Source of the DNA: Ruminococcaceae bacterium UBA1227
GTDB lineage: Bacteria > Bacillota > Clostridia > Oscillospirales > Acutalibacteraceae
Assembly: GCA_002309175.1 (NCBI GenBank)
Contig: DBWX01000014.1
Coordinates: 59,020-101,118 of the forward strand
Reading direction: 5' to 3'
Length of the DNA: 42,099 nt
The translations under genes were made by a program, and so were the position numbers. Of this stretch, positions 1 through 8,350 are shown in pieces. The notes under the pieces were generated by a model. It had not been told where the DNA came from. It worked only from the letters and a program-made list of their open reading frames with translations, and ran no database searches. Each line of letters opens with the position of its first letter. Position 1 is the stretch's first letter.

Positions 1-306
1 AAGTCCAATCAGATCGAGGCAGCCCGAGTCGCCATGACACGTTACATCAAGAGAGGCGGTAAGGTCTGGATCAAGATCTTCCCGGACAAGCCGATCACGG
101 AAAAACCCGCTGAGACCCGAATGGGTTCAGGTAAAGGTTCTCCTGAGTACTGGGTAGCAGTTGTAAAGCCCGGCAGAGTCATGTTTGAGATCGCCGGCGT
201 TGACGAGGAACTCGCCCGTGAGGCTATGCGTCTTGCGTCAAACAAGCTCCCCATCAAGTGCAAATTTGTAAAGAAAGAGGAGGCGAACAGTAATGAAAGC
301 AACTGA
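1..306 (+). CDS. rplP: Ribosomal protein L16, 5'-truncated by window edge
   Basis: L16 of the large ribosomal subunit, which sits near the A-site tRNA and the peptidyl transferase centre. The reading frame is open from base 1, so the start codon lies upstream; 101 codons remain. The remnant has the family's central and C-terminal signature (QIEAAR, MTRYIKRGGK, FPDKPITEKP, GSGKGSPEYWVA, ELAREA, LPIKCKFV). The stop overlaps the rpmC start by 14 bp, the usual coupling at the end of the S10 operon. The C-terminal tail is a little longer than in E. coli L16. Confidence 0.97.
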   Translation, partial: KSNQIEAARVAMTRYIKRGGKVWIKIFPDKPITEKPAETRMGSGKGSPEYWVAVVKPGRVMFEIAGVDEELAREAMRLASNKLPIKCKFVKKEEANSNESN

Positions 307-496
307 ACTTAAGGAACTGTCCGCCGCTGAGCTTGATGCCAAGCTCCTTGAGCTTAAAGACGAACTTTTCAAGCTTCGTTTCCAGCAGGCTATAAATCAG
401 CTCGACAACCCCATGCGCATTAAGGCCGTCAAGAAAGACATCGCCCGCATCAAGACGATTCAGCGCGATGTAGAACTCCACGGCGAGAATGCTTAA
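293..496 (+). CDS. rpmC: Ribosomal protein L29
   Basis: L29 (67 aa, normal length) lies at the polypeptide exit tunnel and contributes to the docking site of trigger factor and SRP. It is a short two-helix protein with the typical ELKELSAAEL start and the FKLRFQQAINQLDNPMRI core followed by KKDIARIKT. The ATG at 293 is preceded by GAGGCGAAC within the end of rplP, so the two genes are translationally coupled. rpsQ follows after 20 bp. Confidence 0.97.
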   Translation: MKATELKELSAAELDAKLLELKDELFKLRFQQAINQLDNPMRIKAVKKDIARIKTIQRDVELHGENA

Positions 497-516
497 GCGG
501 TAGGAGGGAATAAGCT

Positions 517-771
517 ATGGAAAGAAATTTAAGAAAGACTCAGGTCGGCATCGTATCATCAGATAAGATGGACAAGACCGTAGTTGTTACGGTTAAGGAG
601 AGGGTCAGACATCCTCTTTACAAGAAGATCATAAATCGTACGGTAAAAATCAAAGCACACGATGAAAAGAACGAGTGCCAGGTAGGCGATAAGGTCCTCA
701 TCATGGAGACCCGCCCCATCTCTAAGGATAAGCATTGGCGCGTAGTTGAAATCATCGAAAAGGCTAAGTAA
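517..771 (+). CDS. rpsQ: Ribosomal protein S17
   Basis: S17 (84 aa) is a primary 16S rRNA binding protein with an OB fold. The family signature is present: RKTQVGIVSSDKMDKTVVV, then HPLYKKI and the C-terminal ETRPISKDKHWRVVEI. The start has an upstream TAGGAGGGAA ribosome binding site. It sits between rpmC and rplN, as in other spc regions. Confidence 0.97.
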   Translation: MERNLRKTQVGIVSSDKMDKTVVVTVKERVRHPLYKKIINRTVKIKAHDEKNECQVGDKVLIMETRPISKDKHWRVVEIIEKAK

Positions 772-788
772 TTAAGGAGGGAACCACT

Positions 789-1157
789 GTGGTACAGCAA
801 CAGAGTTACCTCAAGGTTGCCGACAACTCAGGCGCGAAAGAGATTATGTGCATTCGTGTGCTTGGAGGTACAGGCAGGAGGTACGCCAATATCGGCGACG
901 TCATCGTAGCATCTGTCAAGAAGGCTACACCGGGCGGCGGCGTTAAAAAAGGCGAAGTAGTAAAAGCAGTAGTGGTAAGAACAAAGAAGGGCGTTCGCCG
1001 CGATGACGGTACTTATGTACGTTTCGACGAGAACGCAGCAGTTCTTATCAAGGAAGATAAAACCCCTAGAGGAACCCGTATTTTCGGCCCCGTAGCTCGT
1101 GAGCTTCGTGAAAAGGAATTCACAAAGATCCTGAGCCTCGCTCCGGAAGTAATTTAA
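789..1157 (+). CDS. rplN: Ribosomal protein L14
   Basis: L14 (122 aa, the exact family length) binds 23S rRNA and forms intersubunit bridge B8. It is also the docking surface of the silencing factor RsfS. It carries the signature VADNSGAKEIMCIRVLGG and GTRIFGPVARELR. The start codon is GTG, supported by the AAGGAGGG site at 774-781 and by alignment of the first residues (MVQQQSYL) with family members. Confidence 0.97.
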   Translation: MVQQQSYLKVADNSGAKEIMCIRVLGGTGRRYANIGDVIVASVKKATPGGGVKKGEVVKAVVVRTKKGVRRDDGTYVRFDENAAVLIKEDKTPRGTRIFGPVARELREKEFTKILSLAPEVI

Positions 1158-1174
1158 GGGAGGTGCAAGAGATA

Positions 1175-1498
1175 ATGAATAATAAGGTTCACGTAAAAAC
1201 AGGTGATGAAGTTATCGTTATCAACGGCAAGTACCGCGGCCAGAAGGGCAAGGTACTCGAGGTTGCACCTTCAGAGGGCAAAATCATCGTTGAGGGTATC
1301 AACATCATCACAAAGCACGTAAAGCCCCGTAAGATGGGTGAGGCCGGCGGTCTCATCAAGGCTGAAAGTGCTCTCTATGCTGACAAGGTTCAGCTCATAT
1401 GCCCGAAGTGCGGCAAGGCCACACGTGTAGGTCATGCAGTAGACAAAAACGGTAAAAAAGTACGCGTTTGCAAGAAGTGCAACGCTCAGTTTGAATAA
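1175..1498 (+). CDS. rplX: Ribosomal protein L24
   Basis: L24 (107 aa) is an early assembly initiator of the 50S subunit. The N-terminal KOW motif is visible (GDEVIVINGKYRGQKGKV), followed by the basic HVKPRK segment. The C-terminus has two CxxC pairs (CPKC and CKKC), a zinc-ribbon-like tail common in Bacillota L24. I take the ATG at 1175, not the upstream in-frame GTG at 1163, because AAGGGAGGTG at 1156-1165 is correctly spaced for it. Confidence 0.96.
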   Translation: MNNKVHVKTGDEVIVINGKYRGQKGKVLEVAPSEGKIIVEGINIITKHVKPRKMGEAGGLIKAESALYADKVQLICPKCGKATRVGHAVDKNGKKVRVCKKCNAQFE

Positions 1499-1515
1499 GG
1501 AGGGGAGCAATACTT

Positions 1516-2055
1516 ATGGCAAGACTTAAAGATATGTATACCAAAGAAGTGGCTCCCGCTCTCATGAAGAAATTCGGCTACAAGAGCGTAATGCAGGTAC
1601 CGAAGCTCGATAAGATTGTTATCAACGTAGGTTGCGGCGAAGCGAAGGACAATGCCAAGGTAGTTGATTCCATCATCAGCGACCTCTCCACGATCACAGG
1701 CCAGAAGCCCGTTATCTGTAAGGCAAAGAAGTCAGTCGCGAACTTCAAACTTCGTGAAGGCATGGTTATCGGCGTAAAGGTAACACTTCGCGGTGAACGC
1801 ATGTATGAATTCCTCGACAGATTCTTCAATCTCGCACTTCCGAGAGTAAGAGACTTCAGAGGTATCAATCCCGACTCGTTTGACGGTCGCGGAAACTATT
1901 CAATGGGCGTTAAAGAGCAGCTCATCTTCCCTGAGATAGAGTACGACAAGATCGACGCTATCCGCGGTATGGATATCTGCTTCGTAACGACAGCGAACAC
2001 AGATGAAGAAGCGAGAGAGCTCCTCACATTGATGGGCGCTCCGTTCGCAAGATAA
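1516..2055 (+). CDS. rplE: Ribosomal protein L5
   Basis: L5 (179 aa, normal length) binds 5S rRNA in the central protuberance together with L18, encoded downstream. Recognised from MARLKDMYTKEVAPALMKKFGY, the INVGCGEA and GQKPVICKAKKSVA stretches, and LPRVRDFRGI. An AAGGAGGGGAGC site precedes the ATG. Confidence 0.97.
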   Translation: MARLKDMYTKEVAPALMKKFGYKSVMQVPKLDKIVINVGCGEAKDNAKVVDSIISDLSTITGQKPVICKAKKSVANFKLREGMVIGVKVTLRGERMYEFLDRFFNLALPRVRDFRGINPDSFDGRGNYSMGVKEQLIFPEIEYDKIDAIRGMDICFVTTANTDEEARELLTLMGAPFAR

Positions 2056-2068
2056 GGAGGTAAGACAC

Positions 2069-2254
2069 GTGGCTAAGACATCACTTAAGGTAAAGCAGGC
2101 TCGTCCGGCTAAGTATTCCACAAGAGAGTACAACCGTTGCAAAATCTGCGGCAGGCCGCATGCCTACCTCAGAAAGTACGGCGTATGCCGTATCTGTTTC
2201 AGAGAGCTCGCTCACAAGGGTCAGATCCCCGGCGTGAAGAAAGCAAGCTGGTAA
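2069..2254 (+). CDS. rpsZ: Ribosomal protein S14, type Z (zinc form)
   Basis: S14 of the small subunit head in its short zinc-binding form (61 aa, against about 100 for the zinc-free form). Two CxxC pairs are present, CKIC and CRIC. The tail FRELAHKGQIPGVKKASW is diagnostic. The start is GTG with AAGGAGG at 2055-2061. The zinc-free paralogue is not in this window. Confidence 0.97.
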   Translation: MAKTSLKVKQARPAKYSTREYNRCKICGRPHAYLRKYGVCRICFRELAHKGQIPGVKKASW

Positions 2255-2286
2255 TTTGAGCAATAGGAAAGAGAGGGAAAAAGCTA

Positions 2287-2685
2287 ATGCAGATCACAGA
2301 TTCAGTAGCTGATATGCTTACAAGAATCAGAAACGCTAACTCAGCTAAGCATGACACAGTTAAAATTCCCGCATCCAACATGAAGAAAGCTATTGCTCAG
2401 ATTCTTGTTGATGAGGGCTACATCAAAAGCTTCTCCGTTGAAGAAGACGGAAAGCAGGGTATGATTGAGATCGTACTCAAGTATGGTGAAAACAAATCCC
2501 CGGTTATTACCGGTCTCAAGAGAGTTTCAAAACCCGGTCTCCGCATCTACACAGACTGCGAGAACATGCCTTCAGTAATGAAGGGTCTCGGTATCGCGAT
2601 TCTCTCTACATCCAAAGGTATTATGACCGATAAAGAAGCACGCAAGGCCCATGTGGGCGGCGAGGTGCTCGCATTTATCTGGTAA
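2287..2685 (+). CDS. rpsH: Ribosomal protein S8
   Basis: S8 (132 aa) binds the central domain of 16S rRNA. In E. coli it is also the translational repressor of the spc operon; whether this holds here cannot be told from sequence. Family markers: DSVADMLTRIRNA at the N-terminus, KRVSKPGLRIY in the middle and the C-terminal GEVLAFIW. The ribosome binding site is AGAGAGGGA. Confidence 0.97.
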   Translation: MQITDSVADMLTRIRNANSAKHDTVKIPASNMKKAIAQILVDEGYIKSFSVEEDGKQGMIEIVLKYGENKSPVITGLKRVSKPGLRIYTDCENMPSVMKGLGIAILSTSKGIMTDKEARKAHVGGEVLAFIW

Positions 2686-2700
2686 GGAGGAAACAGTAAT

Positions 2701-3240
2701 ATGTCACGTATAGGCAGAATGCCAATCGCAATTCCGGCCGGCGTAGAAGTCAAGCTCGACGGCAACACTGTTTCTGTAAAAGGCCCCAAGGGTGAACTTA
2801 CCAGAACAGTGCATCAGAACATGAAGGTAGAGGTAAACGGTGCTGAAGTTACCGTTACCCGCCCGAATGACGACAAAGAGAACCGTTCACTTCACGGCCT
2901 TACGAGAACACTCATCGCAAACATGATCAAGGGTGTTACGGATGGTTTCTCAAAGGAACTCGAAGTAAACGGCGTCGGTTACCGCGCATCAGTCGAAGGT
3001 AACAAACTCGTATTGAACGTAGGTTATTCACATCCTGTTGAGATGCCTCTTCCCGACGGTATCAAGGCCGAAGTAAATGATAAGAAGATCACTATTTCCG
3101 GTATTGACAACCAGAAGGTCGGACAGTTCGCAGCAGAAGTTCGTGAACAGCGTCCTCCCGAGCCGTACAAGGGCAAGGGCATCAAGTATATGGACGAACA
3201 CATTCGCCGTAAAGAAGGCAAAGCCGGTAAAGGCGCATAA
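2701..3240 (+). CDS. rplF: Ribosomal protein L6
   Basis: L6 (179 aa) lies near the factor-binding site of the 50S subunit. It has the two related domains of the family: MSRIGRMPIAIPAGVEV with VKGPKGEL in the first, and GVGYRASVEGNKLVLNVGYS with KGKGIKYMDEHIRRKEGK in the second. A GGAGG site is eight bases upstream of the ATG. Confidence 0.97.
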   Translation: MSRIGRMPIAIPAGVEVKLDGNTVSVKGPKGELTRTVHQNMKVEVNGAEVTVTRPNDDKENRSLHGLTRTLIANMIKGVTDGFSKELEVNGVGYRASVEGNKLVLNVGYSHPVEMPLPDGIKAEVNDKKITISGIDNQKVGQFAAEVREQRPPEPYKGKGIKYMDEHIRRKEGKAGKGA

Positions 3241-3264
3241 TAAGGGAAGGAGTGTAAAAGAATT

Positions 3265-3624
3265 ATGGTTAATAAGGCAGATACCAATAAAGCTCGTCTT
3301 AAGCGTCATAAGAGAGTACGCGGAAAAATTTCCGGTACAGCTTCACGCCCGCGTCTTTGCGTTTACCGCTCACTCGACAACATCTATGCTCAGGTTATAG
3401 ATGATGAGGCCGGTGTTACACTTTGCAGCGCTTCCACAAACGAGAAGAGCTTCAAGAAGTACGGCGGAAACAAGGACGCAGCAAGGGAACTCGGTAAGAT
3501 CCTTGCTGAGCGTGCACTTAAGAAAAACATCGAAGAAGTTGTTTTTGATCGTGGCGGTTATGTTTATCATGGTCGCGTTGCTGAACTTGCTGAAGGCGCT
3601 CGCGAGGGCGGACTTAAGTTCTGA
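3265..3624 (+). CDS. rplR: Ribosomal protein L18
   Basis: L18 (119 aa) binds 5S rRNA with L5. The basic N-terminus (KARLKRHKRVRGKISGT) is followed by RPRLCVYRS and IYAQVIDDE. The C-terminal FDRGGYVYHGRVAELAEGAR is the family hallmark. The start ATG has a GGGAAGGAG site upstream at 3244-3252. Confidence 0.97.
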   Translation: MVNKADTNKARLKRHKRVRGKISGTASRPRLCVYRSLDNIYAQVIDDEAGVTLCSASTNEKSFKKYGGNKDAARELGKILAERALKKNIEEVVFDRGGYVYHGRVAELAEGAREGGLKF

Positions 3625-3647
3625 TTAATGGTAAGGAGGAAAAACTT

Positions 3648-4151
3648 TTGGCTAGTAAAATAGATGCTTCTAATTTAGAGTTACAAGAGAGAGTCATTAC
3701 CATTAACCGTGTATCAAAGACAGTTAAAGGTGGACGTATCTACAAATTCGCAGCCCTCGTAGTTGTCGGTGACGGCAACGGCACAGTAGGCTTCGGTATC
3801 GGTAAGTCCGGCGAAGTTCCGGATGCCATCCGCAAGGGTATCGAGGATGCGAAGAAGAACCTCATGAAGGTTTCTCTCAAGGGAACAACAATTCCCCACG
3901 AGATTATCGGTAAGTACGGCGCAGGCGTTGTACTTTTAAAGCCCGCGGCACCCGGTACCGGCGTTATCGCCGGCGGTCCCGTACGTGCGGTTGTTGAGAC
4001 CGTAGGTATCAAGGACATCCGTTCAAAGGCCCTTCGTTCAAACAATCCCTGCAATGTAGTCCGCGCTACACTTGACGGACTTTCAAAGCTTCGCAATGTT
4101 GACGAAGTTGCCGCTATCCGCGGAAAGACAGAAAAAGAGATTTTAGGTTAA
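3648..4151 (+). CDS. rpsE: Ribosomal protein S5
   Basis: S5 (167 aa) contributes to decoding accuracy and mRNA unwinding at the ribosome entry. Markers: ERVITINRVSKTVKGG, FAALVVVGDGNGTVGFGIGKS, and the C-terminal NPCNVVRATLDGL. The start codon is TTG, chosen because TAAGGAGGAA at 3631-3640 is well placed and because MASK fits family N-termini. Confidence 0.97.
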   Translation: MASKIDASNLELQERVITINRVSKTVKGGRIYKFAALVVVGDGNGTVGFGIGKSGEVPDAIRKGIEDAKKNLMKVSLKGTTIPHEIIGKYGAGVVLLKPAAPGTGVIAGGPVRAVVETVGIKDIRSKALRSNNPCNVVRATLDGLSKLRNVDEVAAIRGKTEKEILG

Positions 4152-4166
4152 GGAGGGCGGTTCAAA

Positions 4167-4361
4167 ATGGCTAAAGCTTCAGTTGAAACTGTTGAGATAA
4201 AGCTCACAAAGAGCCTTATAGGCAGCAAGAAAGACCAGATTGCTACCGCAAAGTCACTCGGCCTTCGCAAGATCGGTGACACAACCACCCAGCCTGATAA
4301 TCCTCAGACTCAGGGTAAGATCAAGAAGATCTCACACCTTATCACAGTCACAAAGGCTTAA
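4167..4361 (+). CDS. rpmD: Ribosomal protein L30
   Basis: L30 (64 aa) of the 50S subunit. The core matches the family: VEIKLTKSLIGSKKDQIATAKSLGLRKIG, then the conserved TTTQPDNPQTQGKI and the C-terminal ISHLITV. It follows rpsE after 15 bp with an AAGGAGGGCGG site. Confidence 0.96.
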   Translation: MAKASVETVEIKLTKSLIGSKKDQIATAKSLGLRKIGDTTTQPDNPQTQGKIKKISHLITVTKA

Positions 4362-4380
4362 AGAAAGGTAGGACAAAAAC

Positions 4381-4824
4381 ATGAAATTACATGAACTCAC
4401 ACCTGCCGCAGGTTCCAAAAAGGACGTTAAGCGCGTAGGCAGAGGCCCTGCTTCTGGCCAAGGTAAGACTGCCGGTAAGGGCCATAAGGGTCAGCTCGCA
4501 AGAGCAGGTAAGGGTATGCGCGCCGGATTTGAAGGCGGTCAGATGCCCCTCCAGAGAAGACTCCCGAAGAGAGGCTTCAACAATATATTTGCCAAGGAAA
4601 TCGTAACCGTTAACGTTTCCGACCTTGAGAAATGTTTCAAAGACGGCGACACGGTAGACGCAGCAGCGCTTATCGCGGCAGGTCTTATCAAGAAGGAAAA
4701 GGACGGTGTAAAAGTACTCGGCAACGGTGAGCTCAAGAAGAAGCTCACGGTAAAGGTCAACGCTTATTCAGAGGCTGCAAAGACAAAGATAGAAGCAGCC
4801 GGCGGAAAGGCAGAGGTGGTTTAA
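4381..4824 (+). CDS. rplO: Ribosomal protein L15
   Basis: L15 (147 aa) is a late assembly protein of the 50S subunit. The glycine- and basic-rich N-terminal extension (KRVGRGPASGQGKTAGKGHKGQ) is typical, as are GFEGGQMPLQRRLPKRGF and the C-terminal AYSEAAKTKIEAAGG. It ends one base before the secY start, giving tight coupling. Confidence 0.97.
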   Translation: MKLHELTPAAGSKKDVKRVGRGPASGQGKTAGKGHKGQLARAGKGMRAGFEGGQMPLQRRLPKRGFNNIFAKEIVTVNVSDLEKCFKDGDTVDAAALIAAGLIKKEKDGVKVLGNGELKKKLTVKVNAYSEAAKTKIEAAGGKAEVV

Positions 4825-4825
4825 A

Positions 4826-6151
4826 ATGCTGCAGACTCTTGCTAATGCTTTTAAAGTACCTGACCTTCGCAAGAAGATGCTTTACACAGCACTCATTCTG
4901 CTTCTTTTCAGACTGGGAGCTGCTATTCCGGTTCCGTTTACGGCAGCTGCGGGCGGTATCATTCAGGATACCAACGGTTCAAACTTCATGAACTACCTCA
5001 GTATGATGACCGGTGACGCGTTCAATTACGGTACACTGTTTGCCATGTCAATCACACCGTACATCAACTCGTCAATTATCATTCAGCTTCTTACAGTTGC
5101 CATCCCGGCACTTGAGAACCTCGCCAAGGAAGGCGAAGAGGGTAAGAAAAAGATCTCGTTCATCACGAGAATCGGCGCTGTTATCATCGCCATCATGCAG
5201 TCCGCTGCATATTTCTTCTTCCTTCGCTCCGGCGGATTCATTGCCACTGCTGCTGACGGCACTCCCTTCACGGGTTTCTCCGCCACACTCCAGGCTCTGG
5301 TAATCATCTTCGTTCTCTCAGCCGGCGCATGCCTGCTCATGTGGATGGGTGAATCCATCAACAGAAACGGCATAGGCAACGGTATTTCAATGATACTTTT
5401 CGCAGGTATCGTGTCTCGTATCCCGACAACAATCACTTACATTATCGGATACTTCTCATACGGCGGACTCTACTATCTCTTTGCTCCGATAGCCCTCATC
5501 ATCATGATAGGCCTCGTAGTATTTATAGTATGGGTTGACGGTTCCGAGAGAAAGCTCCCTGTCGCTTATGCGAAGAGAGTTGTCGGTCGTAAGATGTATG
5601 GCGGCCAGAACACTCACATGCCGATCAAGGTCAACATGTCCGGTGTTATGCCCATCATCTTCGCGAGCTCAATCCTTTCACTTCCCCCGACGCTCCAGAT
5701 GTTCTTCGGAAACAGGATCACAAAGGGAAGCGGACTGGATAATTTCTTTAACCTGTTTAACACGACAAACTGGTTCTACGGACTCGTCTACTTCATCTTT
5801 ATCATCCTGTTCGCCTATTTCTATGCGACGATTCAGTACAATCCCATAGAGATGGCAAACAACCTGAGAAAGAACAGCGGTTCGATTCCGGGTATCAGAC
5901 CGGGTAAACCCACATCAGATTACATTGCAAAAGTACTTTCAAGAATCACATTGCTCGGCGCTCTTCTCATAAGTGTTGTTGCAATCCTGCCGATCGTTTT
6001 CTCACAGATTACATCACTTTGCTGTCCGTCTCCGATGAACCTTTCACTCGGCGGAACATCCGTAATCATCTTGGTCGGTGTTGCTCTTGAAACCGTTCGT
6101 CAGCTTGAATCTCAGATGATGATGCGTCATTATAAGGGATTCCTTGACTAA
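4826..6151 (+). CDS. secY: Protein translocase subunit SecY
   Basis: SecY (441 aa), the pore subunit of the Sec translocon in the cytoplasmic membrane, with ten expected membrane helices and many visible hydrophobic runs. Signature segments include ALILLLFRLGAAIPVPF, the TPYINSSIIIQLL motif, MWMGESINRNGIGNGIS and the C-terminal VRQLESQMMMRHYKGFL. In this locus it is the export route for the many lipoproteins encoded downstream. The start is ATG with AGAGGTGG upstream inside rplO. Confidence 0.97.
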   Translation: MLQTLANAFKVPDLRKKMLYTALILLLFRLGAAIPVPFTAAAGGIIQDTNGSNFMNYLSMMTGDAFNYGTLFAMSITPYINSSIIIQLLTVAIPALENLAKEGEEGKKKISFITRIGAVIIAIMQSAAYFFFLRSGGFIATAADGTPFTGFSATLQALVIIFVLSAGACLLMWMGESINRNGIGNGISMILFAGIVSRIPTTITYIIGYFSYGGLYYLFAPIALIIMIGLVVFIVWVDGSERKLPVAYAKRVVGRKMYGGQNTHMPIKVNMSGVMPIIFASSILSLPPTLQMFFGNRITKGSGLDNFFNLFNTTNWFYGLVYFIFIILFAYFYATIQYNPIEMANNLRKNSGSIPGIRPGKPTSDYIAKVLSRITLLGALLISVVAILPIVFSQITSLCCPSPMNLSLGGTSVIILVGVALETVRQLESQMMMRHYKGFLD

Positions 6152-6166
6152 GGAAAGGACTTTGTT

Positions 6167-6799
6167 ATGAAGATAATCTTTCTCGGCGCCCCCGGCGCAG
6201 GCAAAGGAACACAGGCGGAAATTGTCGCTGAAAAGTATGCAATTCCCACAATATCCACAGGTAACATCATCCGTGAGGCACTGAAAAACGGCACAGAGAT
6301 GGGCCTTAAAGCAAAGGCTTTCATTGAGGCCGGTCAGCTTGTTCCGGATGAGGTTGTAATAGGAATAATAAAGGAACGTCTTGCAAAGGGTGACTGTGAC
6401 AACGGTTTCATCCTTGACGGTTTCCCGAGAACAATTCCTCAGGCCGAGGCTCTCGATGCCATGGGAATCATCATCGACAGGGTTGTCGATATCGAGGTTC
6501 CCGATGAGGCTATCGCAGAGCGTATGACAGGTCGCAGAGTGTGCCCTGATTGCGGCGCATCCTACCACATTGTCAACAAGAAGCCTGAGAAGGAAGGCAT
6601 CTGCGACAGCTGCGGAGCTGCCCTTGTACAGCGCAAGGACGATGCTCCCGAGACGGTTGCAGACAGACTTAAGGTTTACCACGATCAGACAGAGCCCCTC
6701 AAGGGTTACTACGAGAAGACAGGTAAGCTTAAGATTGTAGAAGGTCTTGGCAGCGTAGCCGACATCACGGCACGCGTGCTCAAGGCACTCGAGGACTAA
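6167..6799 (+). CDS. adk: Adenylate kinase, zinc-lid type
   Basis: Adenylate kinase (210 aa) interconverts ATP plus AMP and two ADP in the cytoplasm. The P-loop GAPGAGKGT is at residues 7-15, and the AMP-site motif DGFPRT is near residue 84. The lid domain has four cysteines (126, 129, 146, 149) in two CxxC pairs, the zinc-binding lid common in Gram-positive bacteria. The gene lies between secY and map, the standard arrangement. Confidence 0.97.
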   Translation: MKIIFLGAPGAGKGTQAEIVAEKYAIPTISTGNIIREALKNGTEMGLKAKAFIEAGQLVPDEVVIGIIKERLAKGDCDNGFILDGFPRTIPQAEALDAMGIIIDRVVDIEVPDEAIAERMTGRRVCPDCGASYHIVNKKPEKEGICDSCGAALVQRKDDAPETVADRLKVYHDQTEPLKGYYEKTGKLKIVEGLGSVADITARVLKALED

Positions 6800-6802
6800 T
6801 AC

Positions 6803-7552
6803 ATGATAGTGCTTAAGACATCAAAGGAACTGGAACTCATGCGTGTTGCATGCAGAATTTCAGCCGAAGCACTCCAGGTTGCCGGGGAGGCAGTCAGGCC
6901 GGGTATCTCCACATGGGAGATCGACAAGATTGCCCACGACTACATTATCAGCCAGGGAGCAGAACCCAACTTCCTCGGACTGTACGGTTTCCCCGGTACC
7001 GCATGTATTTCCATAAACGACGAGGTTATTCATGGAATACCCAGCAAATCCCGTATCCTCAAAGAAGGGGATATCGTCTCCATTGATCTCGGCGCAAAGA
7101 TCCATGGATTCAACGGGGATAATGCGGCCACATTTGCCGTAGGCACGATAAGTGACGAGGCACGGCGTTTGCTTGATACCACGAGGGAATCTCTCACCGA
7201 GGGTATTAAGGCGGCTGTCGCCGGTGGCAGGGTCGGTGATATCGGCCATGCGGTACAGACGTACTGCGAAAGCCGCGGATACGGTGTCGTTCGCGAATAC
7301 GAAGGACACGGTGTCGGCACCAAACTCCATGAAGAGCCCGGAGTACCAAATTTCGGTACGGCCGGCAGAGGCATAAGGCTGCTGCCCGGAATGACAATTG
7401 CAATAGAGCCCATGATAAACGCGGGCACTCACAGAGTAAAGCAGATGTCAGACGGATGGACAGTCAAGACGGCGGACGGTGCACTATCCGCCCACTTCGA
7501 AAACACAATAGCCATCACCGAACACGGTCCGGTGATTCTGACGAAAGTGTAA
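6803..7552 (+). CDS. map: Methionine aminopeptidase, type I
   Basis: Removes the initiator methionine from nascent proteins with a two-metal centre. Length 249 aa is normal for the bacterial type I enzyme. Metal-ligand motifs are present: DLGAKIHGFNGD (two aspartates), GHGVGTKLHEEP (histidine), AIEPM and HFENTIAIT (glutamates). It starts three bases after adk. No strong ribosome binding site is visible, so translation is probably coupled to adk. Confidence 0.96.
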   Translation: MIVLKTSKELELMRVACRISAEALQVAGEAVRPGISTWEIDKIAHDYIISQGAEPNFLGLYGFPGTACISINDEVIHGIPSKSRILKEGDIVSIDLGAKIHGFNGDNAATFAVGTISDEARRLLDTTRESLTEGIKAAVAGGRVGDIGHAVQTYCESRGYGVVREYEGHGVGTKLHEEPGVPNFGTAGRGIRLLPGMTIAIEPMINAGTHRVKQMSDGWTVKTADGALSAHFENTIAITEHGPVILTKV

Positions 7553-7567
7553 AAAGGAGGAAAATTT

Positions 7568-7786
7568 ATGTCAAAGCAGGACATGATCGAAATAGAAGGT
7601 ACCGTTATCGAGGCGTTACCGAACGCAATGTTCCAGGTTGAGCTTGAAAACGGTCACCGGATTCTGGCCCATATCTCCGGAAAGCTTCGGATGAACTACA
7701 TCCGTATTCTTCCGGGAGATAAGGTTACAGTAGAAATGTCGCCCTATGACCTCACAAGAGGCCGTATCACATGGCGATCAAAGTAA
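7568..7786 (+). CDS. infA: Translation initiation factor IF-1
   Basis: IF-1 (72 aa) is a small OB-fold protein that occupies the ribosomal A site during initiation. Nearly the full consensus is visible: KQDMIEIEGTVIEALPNAMF, LENGHRILAHISGKLR, and the end LTRGRITWRSK. AAAAGGAGGAAAA precedes the ATG. Confidence 0.97.
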   Translation: MSKQDMIEIEGTVIEALPNAMFQVELENGHRILAHISGKLRMNYIRILPGDKVTVEMSPYDLTRGRITWRSK

Positions 7787-7816
7787 TAAGTAATGAAACT
7801 TTAGGAGGTAAAACAA

Positions 7817-7930
7817 ATGAAAGTCAGACCTTCTGTAAAGAAAATGTGCGATAAGTGCAAGATAATCAAGCGTAACGGTAAAGTTATGGTTATCTGCGAA
7901 AATCCCAAGCACAAACAGCGTCAGGGCTGA
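7817..7930 (+). CDS. rpmJ: Ribosomal protein L36 (zinc form)
   Basis: L36 (37 aa). The protein starts MKVRPSVKKMCDKCKII and contains the zinc ligands of the C+ type (CDKC, a later Cys, and a His in NPKHKQRQG). A TTAGGAGGTAAAA site lies just upstream. Its position between infA and rpsM is the conserved one. Confidence 0.97.
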   Translation: MKVRPSVKKMCDKCKIIKRNGKVMVICENPKHKQRQG

Positions 7931-7965
7931 GTTTAGCCCCGAAACATTAAAATGGAGGTACAAAA

Positions 7966-8334
7966 ATGGCTCGTATTTCAGGTGTAGATTTACCGAGAGA
8001 TAAGAGAATTGAAGTTGCCCTCACCTACATTTACGGTATCGGTCAGAAGACAGCAAAAGATATCATTGCTGCCACAGGCGTTAATCCTGACGTTCGCGTT
8101 AAGGACTTGACTGAAGACGACGTAGCTAAGCTTCGTGAGTATATTGACCACAATCTTAAAGTAGAAGGTGACCTCAGAAGAGAGACAGCTCTTGAAATCA
8201 AGAGACTCGTTGAAATCGGTTGCTATCGCGGCGTACGTCACAGAAAGGGACTTCCCGTAAGGGGTCAGCGTTCCAAGACAAACGCCCGTACACGCAAGGG
8301 TCCGAAGAGAACCGTTGCAAACAAGAAGAAGTAA
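7966..8334 (+). CDS. rpsM: Ribosomal protein S13
   Basis: S13 (122 aa) of the small subunit head contacts the P-site tRNA and forms bridges to the 50S subunit. Recognised by MARISGVDLPRDKRIEVALTY, YGIGQKTAKDI, and the C-terminal RGVRHRKGLPVRGQRSKTN. A TGGAGGTAC site precedes the ATG. Confidence 0.97.
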   Translation: MARISGVDLPRDKRIEVALTYIYGIGQKTAKDIIAATGVNPDVRVKDLTEDDVAKLREYIDHNLKVEGDLRRETALEIKRLVEIGCYRGVRHRKGLPVRGQRSKTNARTRKGPKRTVANKKK

Positions 8335-8350
8335 TTAGGGAGGGGTACAA

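Noticed and set aside
3077..3400. Plus-strand open frame overlapping rplF and rplR in another frame
   Set aside because: Both overlapped genes are unambiguous ribosomal proteins, and this frame has no similarity to any family.
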